Made by a program: the position numbers and the translations under genes. A DNA stretch of 64,000 bases from positions 1,488,001 to 1,552,000 of the forward strand of contig NZ_CP195847.1 of NCBI RefSeq assembly GCF_051513965.1, in the 5' to 3' direction. Origin of the DNA: Paramicrobacterium sp051513965 (GTDB lineage: Bacteria; Actinomycetota; Actinomycetes; Actinomycetales; Microbacteriaceae). Below the pieces are notes generated by a model. That model had not been told where the DNA came from, did not search any database, and was given only the letters and a program-made list of their open reading frames with translations. Below are positions 7,555-15,845 of this stretch, piece after piece (the first letter of the stretch is position 1; every line of letters starts with the position of its first letter).

Positions 7555-8698
7555 TGGTATTCAGCTCCGCTTCATGAATCTCCGCCGCGTCGGCACCGGC
7601 CAGCAGGTGGGAGTCTAGCCATCCATCGGGCAGGACCGGGCGCTTTGGATGCCCAGAACGACCGCGCGGACCTTCCGCGGGTCCTCCCGGATACGGCTCG
7701 GCGGCGTCCAAAGTGGCCAGGAGCGCGTCCAGCTGCTCCAGCGTTTCGACCGTCGCCAGACGGGTACGCAGGTCACTGCCGACCGGGTACCCTTTGAAGT
7801 ACCACGCGACATGCTTCCTGATGTCGCGGCACCCGCGCTCCTCCGATTCGAAAAACTCGGCGAGCAGCTCTGCATGCCGTCGGAACGTCTCGATCACCTG
7901 TCCGAGGCTGGGGCGGAAGCGCGTCTCCTCGCCACGGAATCCAGCGGCGAGGTCCCCGAAGAGCCACGGCCTACCGAGGCAGCCTCGTCCAACCACGACA
8001 CCGTCGCATCCGGTCTGCCGTGTCATCTCGAGAGCATCTTCAGCCGACCAGATATCGCCGTTGCCGAGAACGGGAATATCATCGATCGTCTCCTTGAGCG
8101 TGGCGATCGCGGACCAGTCGGAGTGCCCCGAGTAGAACTCTGAAGCCGTTCTCGCATGGAGTGATATCGCAGAGACTCCGGCATCTCTCGCGAAACGTGC
8201 AGCATCGAGATAGGTCAGGTGATCCTTGTCGATCCCCTTTCTCATCTTGACCGTGACCGGGATGTCGCCGGATGCCTTAACCGCTTCTGTGACGATCGAG
8301 CGGAAGAGATCGTGTTTCCACGGAAGCGCCGCTCCGCCGCCCTTGCGTGTGACTTTGGGCACCGGGCATCCGAAATTGAGGTCGATGTGGTCAGCTCGAT
8401 CCTCCGACACGAGCATCGTGACGGCCTCCCTCACCGTGGTCGGATCAACTCCGTACAGCTGAATGCTTCTGGGAGTTTCTGACTCATGGTGCGAGATGAG
8501 CCTCATCGTCTCAGTCGTCCGCTCCACAAGCGCACGCGACGTGATCATCTCGCAGACGTAGAGGCCGGCCCCGAATTCTCGGCAGAGCCGACGGAACGCT
8601 GTATTCGTGATGCCTGCCATGGGAGCGAGAACCACGGGCGCGTCCAGCGTCAGGTTGCCGATGCGCAATGGGGCGGAAAGAGTGGAGCTGAGAGTCAT
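7544..8698 (-). CDS. dusB: tRNA-dihydrouridine synthase (DusB type)
   Basis: This FMN enzyme reduces uridines in the D-loop of tRNAs. The TIM-barrel opening VVLAPMAGITN (residues 22-32), the catalytic Cys111 in LNFGCPVPKVT and the RNA- and flavin-binding segments VTVKMRKG and GNGDIW are all intact. The start is set at ATG 8698 (MTLSST), which has GGGAG about 12 nt upstream; the frame opens at 8725 but lacks support there. The 384-residue length is normal. The C-terminus overlaps the start of dgt by 11 nt. Confidence 0.93.
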   Translation of the reverse strand: MTLSSTLSAPLRIGNLTLDAPVVLAPMAGITNTAFRRLCREFGAGLYVCEMITSRALVERTTETMRLISHHESETPRSIQLYGVDPTTVREAVTMLVSEDRADHIDLNFGCPVPKVTRKGGGAALPWKHDLFRSIVTEAVKASGDIPVTVKMRKGIDKDHLTYLDAARFARDAGVSAISLHARTASEFYSGHSDWSAIATLKETIDDIPVLGNGDIWSAEDALEMTRQTGCDGVVVGRGCLGRPWLFGDLAAGFRGEETRFRPSLGQVIETFRRHAELLAEFFESEERGCRDIRKHVAWYFKGYPVGSDLRTRLATVETLEQLDALLATLDAAEPYPGGPAEGPRGRSGHPKRPVLPDGWLDSHLLAGADAAEIHEAELNTSGG

Positions 8699-8743
8699 AA
8701 CGCTCTTATTCTCCCAGATCACCACGACAGATTCGTGTGAGCG

Positions 8744-9409
8744 CTATTGGCTGCTCCGTCGGGATACAACCTCGCGGAGGACCTGGACGAACGTTTCCGG
8801 TGACTGTGCACCAGAGACACCGTACTGACCGTCCAGCACGAAGAAGGGAACGCTTCTGATGCCGAACTCCGCTGCCTGAGCTTTATCTCGCGAGACACTG
8901 TCAGTGTAGGTGTCGTTTTTGAGGACGTCCCGAACCTCCTGAGCCTCGAGGCCTATCTGGGAGGCGAGGTCGATGAGTTCGTCGTCTCGGCCGAGATGAC
9001 GACCCTCTGTAAAGTACGCGCGCATGAGCCGCTCGATCAGCTTGTGATCACGATCATGCTCCCGGGCGAGATGGATGAGCCTATGCGCTTTGAACGTATT
9101 GGTGTGCTGAAGCGAGTCGAAACGGTACGTCAACCCAGCCTCTGCCGCCACGGCCGTGACCTGTTCGAGCATCTCCCGCACGGCATCCGGCTGCATTCCT
9201 TTGTGCTGTGCGAGGAAATCCTCCTCCGTACCGTCGAAATCGGTCGGGGTATCAGGAGACAGCTCGAAACTGTGGAAATTCACGTGAACCTCGGGACTGC
9301 CAGCCTCCTGCCCGAACTGGTCGCAGGCCTGTTCGAATCGTCGCTTTCCGATATAACACCAAGGGCACGCGATGTCGGACCAGATGTCGACTGTGATGGG
9401 AGAAGTCAT
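8744..9409 (-). CDS. DsbA-family thioredoxin-fold oxidoreductase (FrnE-like)
   Basis: The 221-residue protein begins with a thioredoxin-fold strand and the redox motif CPWC (Cys15-Cys18), followed by a helical insertion and a C-terminal GIRSVPFFVLDGQYGVSGAQ segment with the cis-proline. It has no signal peptide, so it is probably cytoplasmic, as is usual for FrnE/HCCA-isomerase-like members. It may act as a disulfide isomerase or general oxidoreductase; the substrate is unknown. It lies between uppS and dusB on the same strand, 35 bp after uppS. Confidence 0.87.
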   Translation of the reverse strand: MTSPITVDIWSDIACPWCYIGKRRFEQACDQFGQEAGSPEVHVNFHSFELSPDTPTDFDGTEEDFLAQHKGMQPDAVREMLEQVTAVAAEAGLTYRFDSLQHTNTFKAHRLIHLAREHDRDHKLIERLMRAYFTEGRHLGRDDELIDLASQIGLEAQEVRDVLKNDTYTDSVSRDKAQAAEFGIRSVPFFVLDGQYGVSGAQSPETFVQVLREVVSRRSSQ

Positions 9410-9444
9410 ATGCTGAATAACTCCCTCATGGCCTCAGTCATTCC

Positions 9445-10251
9445 TCAGCGGGGCCGGGGAGAGTCCACGGCTCCCCCAAAGCGTCGGTCGCGGCCTACGA
9501 AACGTGTCACGGCCTCCCAGAGATCCTCGCGCGTGAAATCGGGCCAGAGAGTGTCAAGGAACACCATTTCGGCATACGCACTCTGCCAGAGAAGAAAATT
9601 GCTGGTCCGCTGCTCCCCCGAACTGCGAACGAAGAGGTCGACTGGCGGAAGCTCGGGAACGTACAGGCGGGAGGCAATGGTCTTCTCAGAGATACCGCCC
9701 GGTTTCAGACGGCCGGAGGCGACGTCAGCGGCGATTGAACGAACCGCGTCGGCGATCTCAGTGCGGCCGCCGTAGTTGACACACATCGTGAGAGTCAGCA
9801 CCGTATTGTCTCGAGTGAGGCGCTCAGCGTACTGCAGCTCTTTGATCACGGACGACCACAGCCGTGGTTTTCGGCCGGCCCAGCGAATGCGTACGCCCCA
9901 CTCATTGAGTTGGTCCCGCCGACGGTGGAGCACAGCTCGGTTGAAGCCCATGAGAAAACGAACCTCCTCCGGAGAGCGCGCCCAGTTCTCCGTGGAGAAG
10001 GCGTAGACGCTGATGTGTTTGATCCCCATCTGGATCGCACCGGCAACGACATCGAGGAGCGCCGCCTCACCGGCCTTGTGACCCTCGATACGCGTCAGTC
10101 CTCGCCCATTCGCCCAGCGCCCGTTGCCGTCCATCACGATCGCCACATGAGAGGGAATCCCAGCGCGCGGAAGATCAGGAGGATAGATGCCGGTCCAATC
10201 AATGGGACGGTAGGGCACGGCATCCTTGTGCGTGAACGGCTTCGGACTCAC
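9445..10251 (-). CDS. uppS: Isoprenyl transferase (cis-prenyltransferase, UppS-like)
   Basis: The enzyme condenses isopentenyl diphosphate units in cis to make the long polyprenyl diphosphate carrier for peptidoglycan and other wall glycans. HVAIVMDGNGRWA carries the catalytic Asp41, the GHKAG segment follows, and RSSGEQRTSNFLLWQSAY near residue 210 binds pyrophosphate. The 268-residue length is usual. Whether the product is C50 or C55, or a shorter chain, cannot be read from sequence. The start overlaps the recO stop by 4 nt, so the two are translationally coupled. Confidence 0.93.
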   Translation of the reverse strand: MSPKPFTHKDAVPYRPIDWTGIYPPDLPRAGIPSHVAIVMDGNGRWANGRGLTRIEGHKAGEAALLDVVAGAIQMGIKHISVYAFSTENWARSPEEVRFLMGFNRAVLHRRRDQLNEWGVRIRWAGRKPRLWSSVIKELQYAERLTRDNTVLTLTMCVNYGGRTEIADAVRSIAADVASGRLKPGGISEKTIASRLYVPELPPVDLFVRSSGEQRTSNFLLWQSAYAEMVFLDTLWPDFTREDLWEAVTRFVGRDRRFGGAVDSPRPR

Positions 10252-10991
10252 TGCTGCCTTTCTTCCGGCGACGAGCTCAGATGGGCGAACGAACGCAGAC
10301 CGCGTTCAAGGTGCCACTGCACATACGCTGCGACGATACCGCTCGCTTGGGCACGAACTCGCTCCTCTGATGCCTCAACGACATCCCACTGACCCGCGAG
10401 GAGAGCTCCGAGATGTTCGCGCACCTCGGCGGCGATTCGAGGCGATCCCGGCGGGGCGCACTCTGTGCAGACGACGCCGCCCATCTGGACGACGACCGTG
10501 GCGTGCGGTCCTTGTGCCTGACAGCGCGAACAGTCGTGGAAGCTCGGAGCCCAGCCCGCGAGCGAAAGCGCGCGGAGAAGATACGAGTCAAGCGTCTGAG
10601 AGGGAGTGTGCTCGTGACGTGACAGCGAGCGAAGCGCACCAAGAAGAAGCACATACTGATTGCGATTGGAATCTGATTCGGTGAGTTTGTCCGCTGTCTC
10701 CACGATCACGTTCGCAGCCGTATAACTGTCGTAATCGGCGACAATGTGCTGGCCGTATGCGCCGAGGGTCTCGGCCTGCGTGATGGTGTCGAGACTTCGT
10801 CCTTCGTAGAGCTGAAGATCGGCGACCATGAACGGTTCTAAACGCGAGCCGAAACGGGAGCTGGTTCGTCGGATTCCCTTTGCGACGGCACGCACCTTTC
10901 CATTTCTGCGTGTCAGCAGCGTGACGATGCGGTCGGCCTCGCCCAGTTTGTGGGTCCGGAGGACGACACCCTCATCTCGGTAGATTGGCAC
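10248..10991 (-). CDS. recO: DNA repair protein RecO
   Basis: RecO acts with RecR and RecF to load RecA on single-stranded gaps and to anneal strands. The N-terminal OB-fold (MPIYRDEGVVLRTHKLGEAD) is typical. A zinc site is made by CSRC and CTEC, about 25 residues apart in the C-terminal half. The 247-residue length is standard. The GTG start at 10991 has a GATAAT box 5 nt upstream, suggesting a leaderless mRNA. It overlaps uppS by 4 nt. leuA lies 77 bp upstream on the same strand. Confidence 0.92.
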   Translation of the reverse strand: MPIYRDEGVVLRTHKLGEADRIVTLLTRRNGKVRAVAKGIRRTSSRFGSRLEPFMVADLQLYEGRSLDTITQAETLGAYGQHIVADYDSYTAANVIVETADKLTESDSNRNQYVLLLGALRSLSRHEHTPSQTLDSYLLRALSLAGWAPSFHDCSRCQAQGPHATVVVQMGGVVCTECAPPGSPRIAAEVREHLGALLAGQWDVVEASEERVRAQASGIVAAYVQWHLERGLRSFAHLSSSPEERQQ

Positions 10992-11068
10992 ACTCGATTA
11001 TCTCGCGACTCACTGCGCTTTCGCAGAGTGCCACGCAGTCGCACCGCGCTCGAACCGCCCGTGAGAGG

Positions 11069-12835
11069 TCACACGCTGACGGCTTCGCGGGACTCCTCTC
11101 GAGCACTCAGACGCTGTCCACGGTTGACCGCGGAGATGATGGCCTTCAGTGATGCGACGGAGATGTCGCCGTCGATGCCGATTCCCCAGAGTCGGTGGCC
11201 GTGCACCTGGAGTTCGACATATGCCGCGGCAGCGGCATCGCCGCTTGCACTCAGAGCGTGCTCGACGTAGTCGTACAGGGTCACCTCCACCCCGTGACGG
11301 TTCATCACGTTGAGGAAAGCCGCGATCGGTCCATTGCCGGACGCGGTGTGCTCGGACACGTCGTTACCGTCACGAAGCGAGACCTTCAGCTCGACGCCGC
11401 CGTTGCCGTCGCTCGTCGTACGAAGTGCTCCGAGCTCGAAACGACCCCACTTGGCACCGTCCGATGCGCTCGGCAGATACTCATCGCTGAAGATCTTCCA
11501 GATCTCCTCGCTGGTAACTTCTCCCCCATCGGAGTCGGTTTTGGCCTGGACGACCGAGGAGAACTCGATCTGCAATCGACGGGGAAGATCGAGACCGTGG
11601 TCCGACTTCAGCAGGTAGGAGACACCGCCCTTACCCGACTGCGAGTTGACGCGAATGACCGCCTCATACGTGCGGCCGAGGTCCTTAGGATCGACTGGCA
11701 GGTACGGAACAGCCCACGGCAGATCGTCCACCTCTTTGCCAGCTGCCCCGGCTGCGGCGGCCATCGCCTCGAATCCCTTCTTGATGGCATCCTGATGCGA
11801 TCCACTGAAGGCTGTGAAGACGAGGTCCCCCGACCACGGGCTCCGTTCATGCACCGTGAGCTGGTTGCAGTACTCAGCAGTCCGCTTGATCTCATCCATG
11901 TCGCTGAAATCGATCTGAGGATCGATGCCCTGCGTGAACAGGTTCACACCGAGTGCGACGAGGTCGACGTTGCCTGTCCGCTCACCGTTTCCGAAGAGGC
12001 ATCCTTCGATGCGGTCAGCGCCCGCCATGTACCCGAGCTCGGCAGCCGCGATTCCGGTGCCGCGATCGTTGTGAGGATGCAGCGACAGAATGACGTTCTC
12101 TCTGTGGTCAAGATGCCGGCTCATCCATTCGATCGAGTCTGCATAGACGTTCGGAGTCGCCATCTCCACTGTCGCAGGCAGGTTGATGATCACCTTGCGC
12201 TCAGCGGTCGGCTCGAAGACGCCCAGCACCTGGTTGCAGATGTCTGCCGCGAATTCGAGCTCGGTTCCGGTGTAGCTCTCGGGCGAGTACTCGTAGTACA
12301 CCGTGGTCTCCGGTATCAACGACTCCATCTGCTTGCAGAGCCGTGCACCGTTGAGAGCGATGTCGATGATGCCTTGCTTGTCAGTTCGGAACACGACGTC
12401 ACGCTGCAGAACGCTCGTCGAATTGTAGAGATGGACGATCGCCTGCTTAGCTCCCTTCAGGGACTCGTAGGTGCGCTTGATGAGGTGCTCCCGCGCTTGA
12501 GTCAGAACCTGGATCGTGACGTCCTCGGGGATGGCGTTCTCTTCAATGAGAGAGCGAACAAAGTCGAAGTCCGTCTGGCTCGCACTAGGGAACCCGACCT
12601 CGATCTCCTTGTAGCCCATCCGGACGAGAAGATCGAACATGACTCGCTTGCGCTCCGGGCTCATCGGGTCGATGAGCGCCTGATTGCCATCCCGCAGGTC
12701 GACAGCGCACCAGCGTGGAGCCTTCTCGATGCGAGCGCCTGGCCACGTACGATCCGGCAGATCCACTGTGATCTGCTCATGGAACGGGCGGTACTTGTGA
12801 ATCGGCATCCGAGATGCCTTCTGATTGTTCTTCAT
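11069..12835 (-). CDS. leuA: 2-isopropylmalate synthase
   Basis: LeuA makes 2-isopropylmalate from acetyl-CoA and 2-oxoisovalerate, the first committed step of leucine biosynthesis. The catalytic barrel starts with CAVDLRDGNQALIDP (residues 43-57) and contains the metal-binding LHPHNDRGTG near residue 257. The C-terminal part (from about 450) matches the LeuA dimer domain that binds leucine for feedback inhibition. The 588-residue form is the typical actinobacterial one. The start ATG has AGGAGAA about 9 nt upstream; MPIHKYRPF at codon 10 is an alternative. A leucine-rich leader peptide and hairpin precede it. The 609-codon open frame on the other strand is a codon-bias shadow. Confidence 0.95.
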   Translation of the reverse strand: MKNNQKASRMPIHKYRPFHEQITVDLPDRTWPGARIEKAPRWCAVDLRDGNQALIDPMSPERKRVMFDLLVRMGYKEIEVGFPSASQTDFDFVRSLIEENAIPEDVTIQVLTQAREHLIKRTYESLKGAKQAIVHLYNSTSVLQRDVVFRTDKQGIIDIALNGARLCKQMESLIPETTVYYEYSPESYTGTELEFAADICNQVLGVFEPTAERKVIINLPATVEMATPNVYADSIEWMSRHLDHRENVILSLHPHNDRGTGIAAAELGYMAGADRIEGCLFGNGERTGNVDLVALGVNLFTQGIDPQIDFSDMDEIKRTAEYCNQLTVHERSPWSGDLVFTAFSGSHQDAIKKGFEAMAAAAGAAGKEVDDLPWAVPYLPVDPKDLGRTYEAVIRVNSQSGKGGVSYLLKSDHGLDLPRRLQIEFSSVVQAKTDSDGGEVTSEEIWKIFSDEYLPSASDGAKWGRFELGALRTTSDGNGGVELKVSLRDGNDVSEHTASGNGPIAAFLNVMNRHGVEVTLYDYVEHALSASGDAAAAAYVELQVHGHRLWGIGIDGDISVASLKAIISAVNRGQRLSAREESREAVSV

Positions 12836-12880
12836 GACGTTCTGTTCTCCTCGCGATCGCTCTTAAGCCAACGACAGACT

Positions 12881-12917
12881 CCGCGACGAGAACGGCTCAG
12901 ACTAAGCCTCGTCGCGG
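12881..12917 (-). promoter_or_regulatory. leuA attenuator hairpin
   Basis: A perfect 10-bp stem (12908-12917 with 12881-12890 on the minus strand) lies within and just after the leader-peptide gene. Its 5' arm covers the Arg-Asp-Glu codons that directly follow the leucine and Ser-Cys codons, so ribosome stalling on leucine codons would affect folding. There is no U-run after it, so control could be at translation or through a pseudoknot, as proposed for the LEU element of actinobacterial leuA genes. Confidence 0.6.
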
Positions 12918-12946
12918 CAGCTAAGGAGAAGCGCGGTGAAAAGCAC
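12902..12946 (-). CDS. leuA leader peptide (leucine attenuation)
   Basis: This 14-codon ORF reads MLFTALLLSCRDEA and contains four Leu codons, three of them consecutive (CTT CTC CTT). It sits 66 bp upstream of the leuA start. Its GTG start lies 6 nt after a TATTCT box, so the message is probably leaderless. The stop codon falls inside the loop of the adjacent hairpin. Leucine shortage would stall ribosomes on the Leu run and switch leuA on. Leader peptides before leuA are known in actinobacteria; here the assignment rests on the codons, position and hairpin. Confidence 0.7.
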   Translation of the reverse strand: MLFTALLLSCRDEA

Positions 12947-12952
12947 GAGATC

Positions 12953-12958
12953 AGAATA
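12953..12958 (-). promoter_or_regulatory. Putative -10 box (TATTCT) of the leuA leader
   Basis: TATTCT lies 6 nt before the leader-peptide GTG. No clear -35 box is seen. Confidence 0.5.
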
Positions 12959-12989
12959 ACACCATTGCGGCCCCTCGCGGAGCGCGCGA

Positions 12990-13658
12990 CTAACGTGCGA
13001 TCCCATGCTCATATGCGTAGATGACTAGCTGAACGCGATCACGTACGCCGAGCTTGGAGAGCACTCGGCTGACGTGAGTTTTGACCGTAGCTTCGCTCAG
13101 GTACTCTCTGCTGGCGATCTCTCCGTTGCTCAGTCCGGATGCCGCCAGCCGGAAGATGTGCTTCTCTCGTTCTGTCAATGCAGTGAACTCGGGCGGTTCG
13201 ATAGGGGTTGCCGAGGGGGTGCCCATATAAGAGAGAAGCGCTTTCGTCGCCCCCGGCGCGATGACCGCGCTGCCCGCATAGACGGAACGTATCGACGCAA
13301 GCAGAAACTCTGGCTGTGAATCCTTCAGCAGAAATCCGCTCGCACCGATTCGAAGCGCTCGTGCTGCGCCCTCGTCAAGCTCGAAGGTTGTGAGCACGAT
13401 GATACGAGGCGCGCGGCGGCCGGCCGCATCCGCCTCGGCCAATATCCGTGCAGTCGCTTCGATTCCATCGAGCTCAGGCATCCGCACATCCATGAGGAGG
13501 ACGTCGGGCTGAACTTCGCGGGCAAGTCGCACTCCGGAGTGGCCGTTGTCAGCTTCCCCGGCGAATGTGAGATCAGGCTGTGAGTCGATGAGCATCTTTA
13601 TGCCTGCGCGGAAAAGGGACTGATCGTCGATGAGCGCGACGCGGATCGGCTCGGTCAT
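12990..13658 (-). CDS. NarL/LuxR-family response regulator
   Basis: The 222-residue protein has a receiver domain with acidic pocket Asp11-Asp12, phospho-acceptor Asp57 in LLMDVRMPELDG and the conserved Lys in LLKDSQ near 107. A C-terminal LuxR-type helix-turn-helix (LTEREKHIFRLAASGLSNGE) follows. The start is ATG 13658; the frame opens upstream but that part overlaps the kinase gene in another frame. It follows the sensor kinase gene by 16 nt, so the two form one operon and a cognate pair. The target genes are unknown. leuA lies downstream but has its own promoter. Confidence 0.93.
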   Translation of the reverse strand: MTEPIRVALIDDQSLFRAGIKMLIDSQPDLTFAGEADNGHSGVRLAREVQPDVLLMDVRMPELDGIEATARILAEADAAGRRAPRIIVLTTFELDEGAARALRIGASGFLLKDSQPEFLLASIRSVYAGSAVIAPGATKALLSYMGTPSATPIEPPEFTALTEREKHIFRLAASGLSNGEIASREYLSEATVKTHVSRVLSKLGVRDRVQLVIYAYEHGIAR

Positions 13659-13674
13659 GCAACAGTCTCCCCAC

Positions 13675-14847
13675 TCATCTGATCGGCAGCGCAGCGTGGA
13701 CGCGGAATCGACCAGCTGACGATGTATCGATGTCGAGCGTACCGCCTGCGAGCGTCGCGCGTTCCCGCATGCCGGGCAGGCCATGCCCGCGAGTTCCGCC
13801 GTCGCTTCCCGATGCCGCAGATGTGCCGACGGAGTTCTCGATGATGACGTTGTACGTAGAATCTCGCGTTTCGGTGATGACAGTGACCTCGCTATTTGGG
13901 ACTCCGTGGTGAAGCGCATTCGTCAAAGCCTCTTGGAGGATGCGGTATGCCGCGATCTGCCGGCCCATCGGAAGGTCTGGGTCTGCGCCGATCTGAGTGC
14001 GCGAGATGGTGAGCCCGGCAGCGCGCATTCGATTCAGAAGAGAGTCGATCTCGTCGAGGCCGGGCTGAGGTCCGGCATCCTGTTCATGTCTGAGCTCGCT
14101 CAACAGGAGACGAACATCTCCCAAGGCATGTCTTGCAGTACTCGACACTGTCTCGAGAGTCTCCGCGAGTGCGTCGGGGTCCCCTTTGTGAACGTAGCGT
14201 GCGCCGTCGGCTTGCGCGATGACGACCGCGAGCGAGTGAGCCACGACATCGTGCATGTCACGGGCGATGCGATTTCTCTCCTGCTCGACGACGGTGGCAC
14301 GCTCTGCATGCCACCGAGCTTCATCCGCGCGGAAGCGAGCGATACCCGCTTCTCTGGCTGTCGCGGCAGTGCGCATCAGCTGGCCGAGAGTCCAGGACAG
14401 CCCGAGTACGACGACGCCAGCGATCGCGCCCGTCAGCATCGCGAATCCGACGACCGTGAAGTCAGTGGTCGTGATTGGTGTGGTGGCGTACATGATGAGC
14501 ACCACGTAGCCGGAAGCGATGACGCCTCCGATGATGGCAGATGAGAGCCCGTACCAGCGCACCCAGCCGCGTCCGTATCGTGCCGTCGCATACAGAACGA
14601 ACGGAATGACCACGTTGTAGAAGCTCGGCGGTATTCCGCATCCCATCTGGATGATGACGGCAACCCACGCGAGCGTGAGAGACAGAAGCGGCGATATGCG
14701 GCGGAGGACGAGCGCTCCATTCATCCCCAGGAGCACAAGCGAATCCAGAACATGACCGTGGATGATGAAAGGAAGACTCAGCAGCACCAGGACGACACCC
14801 GCGATGCCGTCCGCGGCGTACTGGCCTGGTCTGAGAGCCCGGATCAT
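13675..14847 (-). CDS. Sensor histidine kinase (HisKA_3 / NarX-like)
   Basis: The 390-residue protein starts with five or six membrane helices (about residues 12-155), then a short coiled coil. The HisKA_3 dimerisation motif NRIARDMHDVVAHSL follows, with phospho-acceptor His199. An ATPase domain with N-box EALTNALHHG near 308 and G-box RGHGLPGMRERA completes it. It has no extracellular sensor domain, like many actinobacterial kinases that sense the membrane. The start is ATG 14847 because TAATCT lies 7 nt before it; the frame opens earlier at 14904. It is followed by its response regulator. Confidence 0.92.
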   Translation of the reverse strand: MIRALRPGQYAADGIAGVVLVLLSLPFIIHGHVLDSLVLLGMNGALVLRRISPLLSLTLAWVAVIIQMGCGIPPSFYNVVIPFVLYATARYGRGWVRWYGLSSAIIGGVIASGYVVLIMYATTPITTTDFTVVGFAMLTGAIAGVVVLGLSWTLGQLMRTAATAREAGIARFRADEARWHAERATVVEQERNRIARDMHDVVAHSLAVVIAQADGARYVHKGDPDALAETLETVSSTARHALGDVRLLLSELRHEQDAGPQPGLDEIDSLLNRMRAAGLTISRTQIGADPDLPMGRQIAAYRILQEALTNALHHGVPNSEVTVITETRDSTYNVIIENSVGTSAASGSDGGTRGHGLPGMRERATLAGGTLDIDTSSAGRFRVHAALPIR

Positions 14848-14854
14848 GGAGCCC

Positions 14855-14860
14855 AGATTA
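14855..14860 (-). promoter_or_regulatory. Putative -10 box (TAATCT) of the two-component operon
   Basis: TAATCT ends 7 nt before the ATG of the kinase gene, with no ribosome-binding site between. Confidence 0.45.
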
Positions 14861-14942
14861 GTCGTGTCCTCCCCCTGACTCTGACGCCCGCCGGGCATTC
14901 TCATCCTTCAGACGACGGGAATCATCCTCCAGAGTTACTCGG

Positions 14943-15845
14943 TCAGAATCCCAGACGCCCCAGCTGTTTGGGGTCGCGCTGCCAGTCCTTTGCAACTTTC
15001 ACCCGAAGGGAGAGATACGCCTTCGTGCCCAGCAACTCTTCGATTTGTCGCCTCGCCGCGGAACCGACTGACTTCAGGCGCTCGCCGCCTCTGCCGATCA
15101 CAATCGCCTTCTGGCTGTCGCGTTCGACGAAGAGGTTCGCGTAGATCTCAACGAGCTCTTTGTCGTCACGCTCGATGATGTCATCGATCGTCACAGCGAG
15201 CGAGTGCGGAAGCTCCTCACGGACGCCCTCGAGCGCCGCCTCTCGAATGAACTCTGCGATACGATCTTCGTCTGACTCGTCGGTCGTGCGCTCGTCAAGA
15301 TACAGTCGCGGGGACTCGGGCAGCAGCGAGATGAGCTCCGACACGAGAACATCGAGCTGGATGCTCTCCTGGCTGGACAGTGGGATCACGGCATCCCATT
15401 CCCTCAGCTGCGAGACAGCGAACAGCTGGTCTGCAACGGCACCCTTCGAAACCGTATCGATCTTCGTCACAATCGCTACTTTCCTCGCTCGAGGAAAGGC
15501 ATCCAGCTGTTCGTTGATGCGGCGGTCACCAGGGCCGATTTTCTCATTGGCAGGCACGCACATCCCGATGACGTCCATGTCACTGAGCGTCGACTCGACG
15601 AGATCGTTGAGCCGTTCTCCGAGTAATGTTCGGGGCCTGTGGATGCCGGGAGTGTCGACGATGATGAGCTGACCGGCCTCCGCGTTGACGATTCCGCGGA
15701 TCGCGCGTCTGGTCGTCTGCGGCTTTGCACTGGTGATCGCGATTTTCTCGCCGACGAGAGCGTTCGTGAGCGTCGACTTGCCCACGTTCGGACGTCCGAT
15801 GAATGAGACGAACCCTGCGCGGAACGGAGCAGTTTGTGAAGTCAC
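14943..15845 (-). CDS. era: GTPase Era
   Basis: Era is an essential GTPase that binds the 3' end of 16S rRNA during 30S assembly. The G1 motif GRPNVGKST (residues 17-25), the G2 region SAKPQTTRRAIRG, G3 DTPG and G4 TKID are present, followed by a C-terminal KH domain with the VIGRGGERLKSVG loop. The 300-residue length is standard. It overlaps the upstream CNNM/CorC-type gene by 4 nt and closes the ybeY-corC-era run. Confidence 0.95.
   Translation of the reverse strand: MTSQTAPFRAGFVSFIGRPNVGKSTLTNALVGEKIAITSAKPQTTRRAIRGIVNAEAGQLIIVDTPGIHRPRTLLGERLNDLVESTLSDMDVIGMCVPANEKIGPGDRRINEQLDAFPRARKVAIVTKIDTVSKGAVADQLFAVSQLREWDAVIPLSSQESIQLDVLVSELISLLPESPRLYLDERTTDESDEDRIAEFIREAALEGVREELPHSLAVTIDDIIERDDKELVEIYANLFVERDSQKAIVIGRGGERLKSVGSAARRQIEELLGTKAYLSLRVKVAKDWQRDPKQLGRLGF

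Noticed and set aside
11195..13024. 609-codon open frame opposite leuA
   Set aside because: It is antisense to a clear leuA gene, with composition that follows GC-rich third positions. Reading frames of this kind recur opposite many genes here and match no family.
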